This document shows, in pieces, positions 1-10,824 of a stretch of 64,000 bases of DNA; the stretch's first letter is position 1; every line of letters starts with the position of its first letter. Under the pieces are notes generated by a model. It was not told the DNA's origin and searched no databases. It worked only from the letters and a program-made list of their open reading frames with translations. The translations under genes and the position numbers were made by a program. Source of the DNA: Scilla litardierei (lineage: Eukaryota > Streptophyta > Magnoliopsida > Asparagales > Asparagaceae); NCBI GenBank assembly GCA_030789695.1, contig CM061132.1, forward strand, positions 27,685,858 through 27,749,857, in the 5' to 3' direction.

Positions 1-2
1 CG

Positions 3-71
3 GGAGAGTCTACTTGGGAGAGAGAGGATGAGATGCGAGCGCTCTACCCACTTTTGTTTCCGGACGCGTGA
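3..71 (+). pseudogene. 3' end of a Ty3 pol polyprotein (C-terminal tail)
   Basis: The open frame enters from the left edge and ends at the TGA at 69-71. Its residues include the motif ESTWEREDEMRALYPLLF. The pattern 'STWE.EDEMR..YP.LF' is typical of the extreme C-terminus of plant Ty3 chromovirus-type (for example Tekay) polyproteins, just after the integrase and chromodomain region. A polypurine tract (105-117, AAGTTGGGGAGGA) and an LTR follow directly, which fits the end of the internal region. Only 22 codons are visible, so the state of the rest of the element is unknown. The lineage assignment rests on this tail and on the LTR length and is moderate. Confidence 0.75.
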
Positions 72-404
72 GTGTTGGGAAATTCCGAGGACAGAATTTT
101 TCTTAAGTTGGGGAGGATGTAACGATTGGTTTTCATGTATTTGGATTATCTATATTATATATATATGCTTTGGTGGATCTTCTCCTTGTGTGTGATTTTC
201 CGTCTCCGTAGCTTTCGTTTTCGTTCGTTTCGTTGTGATTTTCTGGCTTCTTCCTTAGATCGTTGAGTTTTGGAGTTAGTCGTTCGTGACGAGCTTCATA
301 TCGCTCATATCTTAGAGATAGGTTGATCTTAGAAGCCGTAGGAATCTTCCCAAAGCTTCGCGCTTCAATTCGGCACTTTTCGTGCACGTTAGTTGGTTCA
401 AGAA

Positions 405-815
405 GGGGAACCAACCGACTAGATTGAGATCTAGTCGGTCGGTAACTCTTCTCGGACCGACTAGTTTACGTCAGTCATTTTTAGCCAAGTTACTGTTTAC
501 TCTTAGTCGGTCTAAGAACAACCACCGACCGACTAGATGCGCAACTAGTCGGTCAGAACTTGCTCTCAGACCGACTAGTTCCTTTGATGAATTTTACCTA
601 AGTTACTGTTTATCGTTAGTCGGTCAATGAACACTCACCGACCGACTAGGTTGCAAACTAGTCGGTCGACCGGCCTTCACAGACCGACTAATTCATTACC
701 CAGATTTTTCCCTACTTTCGCTGCTTGCTCTTAGTCGGTCACAGTAGAACGACCGACCGACTAGTTCTTAAACTAGTCGGTCGGCCAACCTTCTTTGACC
801 GACTAATCAACCCAG
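405..815 (+). repeat. TAGTCGGTC / GACCGACTA alternating inverted-repeat array in Ty3 LTR
   Basis: About four modules of roughly 100 bp occur here. Each has the order TAGTCGGTC, short spacer, CCGACCGACTAG, short loop, CTAGTCGGTC, short spacer, GACCGACTA, so neighbouring copies can pair into hairpins. An ACTGTTTA motif often precedes each module. I count about 20 RCCGAC or GTCGGY cores in 410 bp. The array ends about 35 bp before the TATA box at 851, in the U3 position where enhancers lie. Related modules occur at 19357-19775, 29470-30115, 36600-36910 and 40818-41465. Confidence 0.9.
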
Positions 816-850
816 AAACCCTAATTTTTGGGCGGTCGCCGGTTCATCTC

Positions 851-858
851 TATAAATA
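851..858 (+). promoter_or_regulatory. TATA box of the Ty3 LTR
   Basis: TATAAATA lies just downstream of the inverted-repeat array and upstream of a CT-rich leader, the expected layout of an LTR promoter. The call rests on sequence and position only. Confidence 0.6.
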
Positions 859-2115
859 GCCGATCAGTTTCTTCTTCTTTCTTTTTCCCCTCTAAACCTA
901 GTTCTTCCCCATTGTTTCCCCTTCAACCCTAAACCCTTCCTCCTTCCCTCTTGAGCCATACCTTCATCCCCCAAGCTCCCCTCACGCATTCTAACGCCGG
1001 CCACTACCCCTAGGCCGTTGACCTTCCCCAAAACCCCATCAAACCTCATTTTCTCCAGATTTCTCCATCCATTCCAGATCTGAACCGTGGTTCCCCGGAT
1101 CGTTTCTTCCGTTGCCATGCTTGCTCGGCATCGATCTTCCGCTTCCTACGGTAGTGTTCGAACCTTTAATATTTTCATCACCCACATTTGATATTGTGAA
1201 ACCCTAATAAAAATGGTTATTATTTTGATGATTGTTTCTCCATAACAGCGACTTTCCCCGTAGATTAGCGATTGTGAGACGAACCTTCGTGATCGCCATC
1301 CTCGGTGCTAGGCAAGTGAAACTTGCCACTTAGGGTTTTGGGCCATGTATTAGGCCATTTGCTTGTTGTAGGCGTAAAAGAGACTAGGCGACGAAATGAT
1401 ACTCGCCTAGGCGTAATTTCAGGATCTAGCTTGACAACGAAGTTAGATCCGTCATTTATCATGTTGCACAAGTACTACCATGTCATGTTTAATTTCAATT
1501 AACGGTACGCGAATTAATTTTCATGTCATTGCATTCTTTAAATGCTCCCGTGATTGCGTAGCACCGCTACACCTAGTGAATTGATTGATGCTAGGCACCT
1601 GCTTTTAGCGGGCACAACCCTACGCCAAATTGTGAACCTAAAAACAAGCTCTTGTGCGGGGCAACCCTGGCTCATTTACTGAGCATCGTGTGCAGGGACC
1701 CTGGCTTGTTTACGTGTGGGAGGGGTAAGGGTTAAGCGGCCAATCAACTGGGAGTCTGCCCGATCAGCAACTTCAGTTGTAAGGCATAAACTCTGGGTTC
1801 TGGGGTAGTCTTAAGTGGCCAATCAGTGTGAATGTCCAACAGTTCAGCTGTAAGGCGTAAACATCTACAAATAACTTGAAAACGTGACTAGTGAAAAGAT
1901 TGAGAATGTTAGTAGCTTGGCTACTCCTGTTATGCCATGATAATTGTTTACTTGTTCTTGATGTTATACCATGTCTTGCTTGCACACTCATACTAAACCT
2001 GCCATGTCATGCATACTTTCAGAACTGCTAGATTGTTAGTTTACCTTCCTTTCAGTTTCCTTGCCCAAGTCTTTTAGACTTGCTGACATGTGCCCCTTTA
2101 CTTTTTGGGTGACAC

Positions 2116-2223
2116 ATGTTAGATCCTGAGCCTGAGGTTGCTGCTGAGGACGTGGTGTTCGCTGACGCTGAGTCAGAACCCGCGTTCATCGAGGAGTACG
2201 TGGACACCGGAGACCAGTCTTAG
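2116..2223 (+). CDS. acidic 35-codon micro-ORF in Ty3 LTR
   Basis: The ORF starts ATGTTAGATCCTGAG and stops at TAG 2221-2223. The peptide is strongly acidic (MLDPEPE at the start, EEYVDTGDQS at the end), with no membrane segment or known domain that I recognise. The reverse-oriented LTR copy has an ORF of exactly the same length at 17994-18101 with the same start and the ending EYVDTGDQS. Several differences between the two are silent third-position changes (for example ACC/ACT, GGA/GGG, TCT/TCC near the end, CCT/CCC near the start) and there are no indels. This suggests selection on the peptide when the family was active. Function is unknown; a chance ORF cannot be excluded. Confidence 0.45.
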   Translation: MLDPEPEVAAEDVVFADAESEPAFIEEYVDTGDQS

Positions 2224-2572
2224 TACCTTCGCTGAGCTTACCTTTTTGTTTGACTGCCTTAGTTGTCGGTGCGTAGCACCAATACTTTGTTATGTTGTCG
2301 TTTTGTTGGCCATGTTTTGGGCCTTTAGACTCTTTCTTTTAGCCTGGTGGCTTTTCTGGATGTTGAATATTATTGTGGACAATTTCTGAGATTGGATTAT
2401 TTTTGTATCAGTCTCCCCTTCTTTGATATTATTATTTTTGTTCCGTTCACATGTTACAGGGACCTGCATTGAATTTTTAAATTGACGCTTATCAGGCGTG
2501 TGGCTTCACAGCTCCACGTCTGTGCGGACCTTCTCACGTCTCGCCTCCATTTTAGGGAAGCGGGGCGTGACA

Positions 2573-3291
2573 AATTGTAAATGAAAAATACATGAAAATT
2601 GCTCCGTATGTAAAATGGATACAATTCATTGCAAATACACAACTCACAAGTATCCAACATATCCTTTATGGGTAATCATTAGTGTTGGTGTATATTACTC
2701 GTCAAGCAATGCCACCCCACATTTAAAAGTCCTTTTTGGCTATGTTTTGGGATTTGGTAACTTGAACTCATCTTTGATGAGGCGGGAAAATTCAATCCTA
2801 GTAATATTCATGAAAAATGGGAAATGTGCCTTGATTTGGTTGATTTTTCTAAAATTGAATCTCCCTTAGTACTTTATTGTCTATATCATTACACTTATAC
2901 AAAGGTGGAGAAGTCACTTTATGAATTTCTATGAGTCTGAATTGTTTACTATCTAGAAAACACATGCAGTTGCCAGTTACAATTTATAATGGTTTATTTT
3001 TGCATGAGATATTTTCATGACTTCATTTAGCCCACTTTTGATGATAACAAAGGGGGAGAAAGGAAAAGATTTGTTGAAGGGGGAGTATTGTCACATAATG
3101 GTCATGGTATTACTTGTTGAAGGGGGAGCTTGAAAATAGGGGGAGTACATTTCTATATTTGTTGTGCATGCTTGTAATGCTTGAATGCCTCATTGCATAA
3201 TCACATCGCATTACATACTTCATCACACTTACACACATATCTATTATTGCTCAAATCTTTGATGGGGTTGTCATCATCAAAAGGGGGAGAT
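2573..3291 (+). mobile_element. 3' internal remnant of a SIRE-like copia element
   Basis: No coding domain remains. The stretch carries several purine tracts typical of the 3' end of SIRE-type copia elements: AAAGGGGGAGAAAGG near 3050, GAAGGGGGAG near 3078 and 3120, and the terminal PPT AAGGGGGAGAT at 3281-3291 directly before the LTR. The left part is cut off by the Ty3 insertion at 2572. An ORF at 2615-2869 shows no recognisable domain and I do not call it a gene. Confidence 0.65.
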
Positions 3292-5402
3292 TGTTGAAAG
3301 CGGCAATCTAGGATCTCTAGTTTGACGATGACAAACGTGTGCGAACTATTTAACGTGTGTGCTAAGTGTGTTTCAGGAACGGTGAAGTGATAATCCTTTC
3401 AAGAGTTGACTGAGTCAAGAAATGGAGGAATTACTATTCGTATACCAATTTGATAGTCCTTATAGCAATTGGACTCAGTCTAATGTGTGAGAGATGGGAT
3501 GAGATCAAGTTCAAACCAACTCTCCTATTTCCCATCATCTCATACCAAAGTCATCCATTGACCTAGTCCTCCCCCTAGCGAATTGCCATTGCAACAAACC
3601 CTACCGCTATATAAAATAATCATTGACAACCCTAAAAAGGTTTTATGGCAAACCAAGCAAAAAAGGGGTGAGGCAATCAAAAGGGGGTGTGCGGCATCAT
3701 CAAAGAAAAGGAGGGGCCTAGGCTAATTCTTCCGCAAGCATCACATATACAAAACCCTAGCCCGTATTTTTAAGCCGCCATCGTCTTCTCAAATAAAACA
3801 TCACTCAGAATCTCCCAAAGCCTCGCAAGGTCCTTTATCACGCATCTTAACCAAGGCTCGTAACTTCTTCTTCATCGAGACCATAAGAGCGCTGCCCGTA
3901 GAAGATCGCCTACATGCCCTATCTCACCGTCGGAGATAAAAGAACCCCACGCAGACGAAGCTGATCGAAGAAGCTCCCACCGGAGATACCGTCGAAATCC
4001 TCACGCTGCTGTCGTACCATCATCTTGTTGCTGCCGCTCTCATCATCATCACGTCGTCGCAGTGCACCAAGACATCGAAGTCGAGTCGGAGAGCACACGA
4101 CAAGAGCTATCGAAGCCCTTCGTTTGCTTCATCCCATCAGAGCTTCTGCACGTCGTCGTCTTCAACGAGCAGCCCACGCAAAGAGAAGCTTTACCGTCGC
4201 ATCTGCTGTTGGTGCTGCAAACAGAGAAGTCCACCGCCGTCGAAGTTGTGTTGCTGCCCTCATTGTCGTCGTCATCATCACCGTGAAGGAGGAGCTATCG
4301 CACGCAGTCGGAGTTCGCTGTTGAGGAGGAGAACTCATCGCCGAAGTCAGCGCTGCCTTTGTCCCTGTTCGAAGAAGACGAAGCGAAGGTCGCTTGGAGT
4401 TCATCGCCGTCGAGTTGGTCGGAGTCTTGCCGCAGTCGAAGCCCAACGCACCCCGTCGCTATCGAAGAAATGTTGCTGTCGAGAAGATCTCGTCGTCGGA
4501 GACCTCGCTGTCGTGGAGTCCCGTCGCTAGCTACCGTGGTGGTGTCAGAACTCCCATCTACTCGCCGGAGTTGTCCTCGCTATCGTCGAAGTAAAGTCGG
4601 AGACGATCAAAGCTGCTTGCCATAACAAGAGTCGGAGAAGTTTAATGCCTACATGCCCTAATATGCGAACGAAAGCAAATGATCGAAGGGAACCTCGTGC
4701 TGACGTGGACGAAGAGCTAGTGCATGTAGTCGAAAGCGAAACAAAATCATTTTGAAGCTGACGTGAAAAAAATATGGGGGTTGCTGTGCGCACAGACTGC
4801 CTGTTATTTAAGTTTGAACCGAGATTACTTAACGCATAGACCAGAGTGCTTTTGAGCCTGATTGAGATCCAGGAGTCGGATCGATACACTGTTTGCGTCA
4901 GATTGGCGTTGACAACGTGCTGATTGATAGAGACGACTACACAGACACGAACTGAGCATTTCTAAACCCTTGACTCTTTATATTCGTGTCTTAGTGTAAC
5001 GTTCTCTGTAGAGAAAACTTTTACCAATATTTGTGACTATTTTGGACTTGTCTGGTTGGGGCTAAACGATAGGGTCTTGACGTGTTGTTGCAGTCAAGTC
5101 AAGATACACATTTACTAGGTTGATAGAGTTCTGCACTTTGTTGAGTGTGGTACAGTCTAGGTGGGGAGTTGGAGCTAGGACCCCATTGTAGGTGTACAGA
5201 AGGAACTTATTAATGCTAGTATTTAGTTAGGGCTGGACGTAGGTCGTTGGTGCGACCGAACCAAGGTAAATCTGTGTGTACTATGTGATTGTCTCTGATT
5301 TACTTTGATTGTGCTTATAACTGCGTGTGATTTCTCGTGGGTTGTGCAAGAATTTTTTATTAGCCTATTCACCCCCCTCTAGGCTAAAATCCAGATCCAA
5401 CA
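3292..5402 (+). mobile_element. 3' LTR of SIRE-like copia element
   Basis: It starts TGTTGAAAGC straight after the PPT and ends GATCCAACA, about 2111 bp. The motif CACCCCCCTCTAG shortly before the end is also present at the end of the second copia LTR (29049-30921), which supports a SIRE-type assignment. A TATA-like TATATAAA lies at 3608-3615. The middle (about 3880-4640) is unusually rich in CGTCGT/GAAGTCG trinucleotides, which creates many short overlapping ORFs on both strands that I read as composition artefacts. Sequence after 5402 does not look like a primer-binding site, consistent with a 3' LTR facing flanking DNA. Confidence 0.7.
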
Positions 5403-5460
5403 GATGGTACCCAGTATTAAGACATGTATTCTTATTTGCTAAATATTAAAAATCCTAATT

Positions 5461-8400
5461 TGTCATGTAATGCCACCTCATTTAGCTATGTGTCATTTGG
5501 AGATTTAATCTTACCTAACCCCCCTTAGGTGTCTTTACCATGTTAAACTTCACCTAACTCTAAGCTAGGTGTCATTTGATGAGGATCTTAAGGAGAGAGG
5601 TAGAAAGTGGAGAAAATTCTAGGGGAAAAAGAAAAAGAAAAGAAAAGAAAAGAAATAGGGGCATACGAAACCCAAAAAATGAAACCAAATCCAAAAATTC
5701 CCTCATTTTTCTCTCTCCCTTCCCCTTCTCAATTCTGGCCAAACCCTTACCCCCTCCCTTTCATCCCTTTGCCCACCCTTCCCTCCACCAATCTCCTCCT
5801 GTAGCACCTCCCCTTCCACCACTAAGGAACCTCCATCAAAATTCTACCTCAAAGCCACCATTTCATACAAAATAAAGCCCTCATCCTCATCAAAAAGAAG
5901 CTTCAACTTCACCAAGACTTTTGGAGTTTGAGGTTATAGAGAGGAGTTTGGAGGAGTAGAAGGAGGTGTCCAAAGAGAGAGCTCAAGTCTTCAAGGATTA
6001 AGAAGGGCCAAAGCTTTTCTTTTGAATGACTTTATAAGGTAGAACTTCTAACTTTTTAGTAGGATTCTAACTTAGACTCGGAATGTTATTTAGGGTTTAT
6101 AGTGGACATGATGGAAGAGTAGGATATTAATTAGATTACCTTTGATATTGAATTCATGTGACATGTGTGCCATAATTCAAAAAGACCAAGTTTCCCTTGA
6201 AATTCCTATCAAAACTATCCATTTGAAAATCTGAGAATCTGTGGTATGTTGTTACTGGTACTGCAGACGTTGTAATTAGAAATAAATTCTAAAATACCTA
6301 AGTTGGAAAGCTCTGTTTGTGCACTCCAACTTTCATTTAGGGTTCCTGACCTGATTGTGCCTGCAATAAGTTGAAATAGCCAAATTACAACAAGATAGCA
6401 GAATCTGGCAGAAACTTCACCCCTGCACAATATTGTCTGTAACATGAACTACACTTATTCGTTTTCTGCAAACTTATACATTTTGGATATATATATTTCA
6501 AGAGCTATAATTTTTACGTTGGGTGCAAAACTCAAATTCTGACTGCAATGGGGCGAAATTTGCTGATGAAGTTGATTCTTGTTTTTTGAATCTAAACAGA
6601 TTTGCTATAACTTAGTAAACATGCATCTATAATTAGCACACTCATCCTAAATTTTTAATATTCGATATCTGAAATCCTAATTAGTATGTCTACAACTTTC
6701 ATTTATAAAGTTATGTCAAATTCATTTTAGAAATGGCTACCGACTGCTAATGTTTATGATAGCTTGTAAATTTCAAGCAAGCTAAATTTTTTGATGATGT
6801 TTCGAACTATACTTTGGTGTTAATCTTCCTTGCAAAATGAATGTTTAATGTTGCTATATGAAAACAAATTCCTTGATATGAACTGCTAATGGAATTGCTA
6901 ATGTAATAGTGGTCATATGTATGATGCCCGCCATGTGTTCGTTGGAATGCCCCAATGAATGAAATAACGAAATTGTTCCATAAATTAAGAGTGAGCACCC
7001 GAGCGTAACAATCTGGAAATCTCGGTCTACCTTGAGGTAGGTGAGATTCCAGATTTTGGGGTTTGGGAGAAACACGAGTAAATTTTAGGAGTTAAGGAGC
7101 GGACATATGATAGATTCTCACTCGCTTGTCACTCCCGTGAGGGGGAGTTGACTAGAGTTGGAGAGGCCGATGGTGTACTCGTGATGTACCATGCGGTAAT
7201 TGATGGTTTTCTCCATTTGTCGCATGAAAAACCGAGATTTGTCTCGCTCCCGTAAGGGGGATTATGAGATGCCCCTCAAGTGCCCGTGTCGCTGGTGGAG
7301 GTACCACTTTTCACCCACCCTGGGTAATCCGGCTCCTTAGCACCCTGCGATTTACTCGGGTTTCCAAATAACCATTTAACATCTAATTTTAACTAACTTA
7401 ATCTGTTATTTCCATTCTCAGTCACTTTTACTTTCAGTACTTGTGTATTGTTCATTTAAATTCTGCATTAATTCGTTATGACACATGTAGTTAGATGATT
7501 AGATAGAAGGACCAGTTCCAGAACTGGATCCTACTAAAGTGTTAGGGGTTCCTACTGGGTCACGCGTTGATGAGTCCCCTTGTGGTTTCAGGTGTGGGAC
7601 CCGAGCAACCTGTGCAGGTTCCAAAGACGGAGACCGATACCAGTACTTCAGAGGTAGAGCCTGCGGGCGATTTTATTAGTTGGACTTTCCTGGGGTAGAC
7701 TAGTGGGTGTGTCGTACCGTGTGGTGACACTTTTGTTCTTTTTGAGCAGGGGTTTCTCTCTTTTGTACCCCCACTTTTGTACCCCATTTTTGTACAGCTG
7801 ATGTATGTATTTGTACATTGTTTAATATAATGGAATGTACAGTATTGTTATGTTTTCTTTTCAGTACTACGATTTTATATTCTGTTGGAGCACTTTACTT
7901 TTCTTTGTGTACTAGTCCAGTGTTGTTGCAGTGGCCTGCATAATTAGTTTATTTAACCACAAAAAATGCCTCGTAGTGTTTGGATAGAAGGGCTCGAAGC
8001 CCAGTGTCTGGATACTACGGTGGCCTCGTCAGCTACTCTCTCTGTATTGGGAGAGCGGGGTGTGACAGAAGCCATAGATGTGGGATTTGCGGGATGCAGG
8101 TAGAAAGTAGGAATTAAGGAGCGGACATATTTCGTTATGATTTCTCACTCGCTTGTCACTCCCGTGGAGGGGAGTAGACCAGAGTTAAAGAGGCCAGTGT
8201 TGTACTCGTGACGCACCATTTGGTAATTGTTGGTTTTCTCTGTTTGTCCCGATAAAAACCGAGAATTGTCTCACTCCTGTACATTGCTCCATTCGGGTAG
8301 GGAGTTACGAAGGCCTCTCTAATGCCCGTGTCGTTGGTTAAGATACCACTTTCTGCCCACCTTGAGTAGAGTCTAGCTCCTTAGTTGTCCTAAAATTTAC

Positions 8401-9151
8401 ACGCATTCCCAAATATGAATTCAACTGATAACTTAATTTCCTTTAATTTCTGAATCATGTTACTACATATTAGTTGCACTTCTATGCTCCTTTATTGTTC
8501 GGTTTCAGTTTATTACTTTATGTACCAGAAATTAACTTAAGTAACCTTTTGACTTTTAGACCACCCTCAGATAGGTAGTTCGGTTCTAAACTGGGCCCTA
8601 CCTTGCTTAGTTAGGATTCTGACTGGGTCACACGTTGACGTGCCCCCATTTTACTCTTTCAGGTCCTGAGGTAGATGTACCAGAACCAGGACATATGCAG
8701 ACTCCTACTAATTTCTCTCCTCTGGTACAACTGGAGACTTCAGACGGAAGTTTTGTCCACATGGACTTCCCTACATTAGACTAGGGACTGTGTTGAATGG
8801 GTGTGGACACTTTTTGGGTTTCTTTTAGGGCGGGATCCCCTTTTGTCTTTCTTTTTGGTTGTACTTTTGGGTACCTTTTGGTACTTGTACAGAGATGTAT
8901 CTAATATAATGATGTTCAGTACAGTTTACTTTTAGCGCTTACGGTCTTTATATTTTGTTGGATCATTGTGTTTCTTACTCTTGTATACTATTCTAGTATA
9001 TTGTAGTGGCCTCCATAAATATTTTTATCACTCAAACCACACTTAAAGCCTTGTAGTATTTGGACGTTAGGAGCTCTAAGCCATGTGGCTGAATACTACG
9101 GCGGCCTAGTCCTCCATGTATCTCCCGTATTTGGGAGAGCGGGGTGTGACA
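5461..9151 (+). mobile_element. old Ty3-type LTR, probably solo, with duplicated 3' part
   Basis: The stretch starts TGTCATGTAATG and ends GCGGGGTGTGACA, giving TGTCA/TGACA inverted termini. There is no coding domain inside. The CT-rich 5' part (5690-5850) and the GCGGGGTGTGACA end resemble Ty3 LTRs of plants, including the LTR at 118-2572 (GCGGGGCGTGACA). The terminal motif occurs twice, at 8055-8067 and 9139-9151, because the last third is tandemly duplicated. I could not find a clear target duplication, so the exact left end is uncertain. 5403-5460 is unassigned flank. Confidence 0.5.
7070..9151 (+). repeat. about 1.05-kb tandem duplication of the LTR 3' third
   Basis: Unit 1 (about 7070-8067) and unit 2 (about 8090-9151) share, in the same order: GGAGCGGACATAT, CTCACTCGCTTGTCACTCCCG, GTACTCGTGA, GACTGGGTCAC, a ...TTTCAGGT motif, GTGGACAC/GTGACAC, TTTAATATAATG-like sequence, TACTACGG, and GAGAGCGGGGTGTGACA. 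By eye they differ at roughly a quarter to a third of positions, so the duplication is old, or the second unit came from a related LTR by recombination. Confidence 0.75.
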
Positions 9152-9990
9152 TACCCCAACCTAAGCTCAAAACCCCACCCATCCCCCCATTGGGCCCTAC
9201 CGAGATGAGGTGGAGCACCCCTGACTAATTATTTATCCTAATCAACTTGTGACTGGGACAAACACCCTCATTTGTATAATAGATAACATTCATGTTTTTT
9301 CAAGGACAATTTTTGGAAAAAAGACAAAAATTAAAAATAATTTGAAAAATCGACCGAAAAAATATTTTTGGCAAAACCGACCAAATTTTGCCACATCAAC
9401 GACTAAGGGCGCTGAATGTGCGTCCCTTGTGGCTGACAGGGCATTTTTTGATTTGGTCGACTTGCCAAGTGTGTCCAATTAGTCAGGCCACCCGACTTGA
9501 CCGCACTTGGCAAGTGCGGCCAAGTCGAACGATAATAAATTTTAACTCAGCTCGCCCGACCCAACTCTTCAACTCCCAAAACAAACTCGTCTATTGCGTC
9601 GACCTCCCCGAATTGGCCGCGCAGCTGACCGCTGAATTGGTCTCGCCTTTGACCACTAAACTCACCTGCATCAATCCACGAGCTCAGCTCGAGCACCCCA
9701 TACAAACCAAACAACAGTGAAGCCCCACTATCCCCGTGCTCCACCTCGTGAATATTTCTTCAATTCGTGAGTTTTATGGCTATGATTAGGGTGGGGTATG
9801 TGGAAATCATGGTTATGGTTGGGGTTATGTTAGGTATGTGGAGATTGATTGGGGAGATTATGGTTATGGTTAGGGTTCAAGAAGTAGATTTTTAATAGAT
9901 TTATATTGTACAAATTGTATCAAAAATGTTGAATTATTGCTTAGCAATTTTATAACTGAATAGTAATTGCAAATTATAGGATTTCATATC
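9152..9990. other. unassigned intergenic stretch
   Basis: I see no recognisable gene here. It holds a stretch rich in GCCAAGTCG/CTTGGC-like words (9440-9530) and G-rich runs with GGTTATGGTTAGGGTT (9780-9880), a loose telomere-like variant that is too short and irregular to call a telomeric repeat. Confidence 0.4.
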
Positions 9991-10778
9991 ATGGAGGAGG
10001 CGGGACCCGTATCTGATGCGGTCTTGTATGACCAGGCTCACAATCGTTCTGCACAGATCTAGCATGGGAAGGTATGAATATTCATAATGATAGTAATGGT
10101 AGAAATGTTAAATACATTGTCATGAAGAAAATTAATGTTCGCATTAATTGTTTGCAGGAGGTTATGATAGGAGTTGTGGATCGTGCGTGCAGACATTTCG
10201 AATATGTATTAAATAGCGTGCGGTGCATTATATTGAAATGTCCAGGTTATACGTATGTGATAAGTTAAAGTGGATACATCTGGACAACCCGCTACTGACA
10301 ACGTTAGTTGAGAGATGGAGGCCCAAGACTAATACATTCCATATGCGACATGGGGAGATGACGATCGCGCTGTAGGAAGTGGCAGTCATCATGGGCCGAC
10401 GAGAGCCCCATATGGCGAGGTGGACGACGACATACCACATTGGGAGATTTGATGGAGCGGTTATTAGAACAGGCATCCACTGAAAACCAAGGAGCTAAGG
10501 TGAAGCTTAGTTGGATGCATGAAACTTTTGTGGTTTTGCCTAATGAAGCTACAAGGGTGTAGTTTCAACAATATGTGCGGGCGTACATGTTACATATGAT
10601 CGAAACCTTATTAATTCAAGATCCAAGCAAGGAACGGTGCACCTACATTGGTTGGAGAAGCTAGAGCATTTTGATGGCATTGGAGGGTATTCCTGTAAAA
10701 GTGCAGTGCTTGCACACATGTACTCTGAGTTAAGTAAGGTGGCAAGAATGCAAACATCTACTTATATGTATGTGCCAC
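9991..10778 (+). pseudogene. plant mobile domain (PMD/MAIN-like) pseudogene
   Basis: The reading begins at ATG 9991 with GPVSDAVLYDQAHNRSAQI, which matches the N-terminal pattern of PMD proteins ('GP.d.svL.lQ..HRSe.IW'). After an apparent gap or intron (10080-10250) it continues with LLTTLVERWRPKTNTFHMRH and GEMTI, the PMD core motif 'lverWrpetHTFhl..GEmTitLqdva'. Near the end come LSWMHETF, YVRAYMLHMI and YSCKSAVLAHMYSELSKVA, which match the 'YaRayil.lig' and 'YSWGSAVLA.LYreL' blocks. In-frame stops at 10060 (TAG for the usual Trp), 10373 and 10561 (TAG for Gln) and frame changes show that it is dead. PMD domains in plants occur both in host MAIN/MAIL genes and inside transposons; the setting suggests a transposon-borne copy. 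Confidence 0.7.
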
Positions 10779-10824
10779 ATTATTGCTGGTATACAATTTT
10801 TTCCTTAGGTTATATATATATATA

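Larger units (their letters stand above)
118..2572 (+). mobile_element. 3' LTR of a long-LTR Ty3 element
   Basis: The LTR begins TGTAACGA directly after a purine tract and ends GGGGCGTGACA, about 2455 bp. A second copy of the same family lies in reverse orientation at 17646-20045 and independently fixes both ends. From left to right it holds a shared block (about 292-400), an inverted-repeat array (about 410-815), a TATA box, a pyrimidine-rich leader with CCTAAACCCT-like stretches, and a 35-codon micro-ORF. The right flank AATTG (2573-2577) would be one copy of the target duplication; the left copy lies outside the window. The element inserted into the 3' internal part of a copia element. Confidence 0.85.

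Noticed and set aside
4025..4889. Cluster of overlapping ORFs on both strands
   Set aside because: They lie inside the SIRE-like LTR in a stretch of CGTCGT-type codon repeats. The frames overlap on both strands and none shows a domain.
9780..9890. Interstitial telomere repeat
   Set aside because: GGTTATGGTTAGGGTT words are irregular and few; there is no run of TTTAGGG units.
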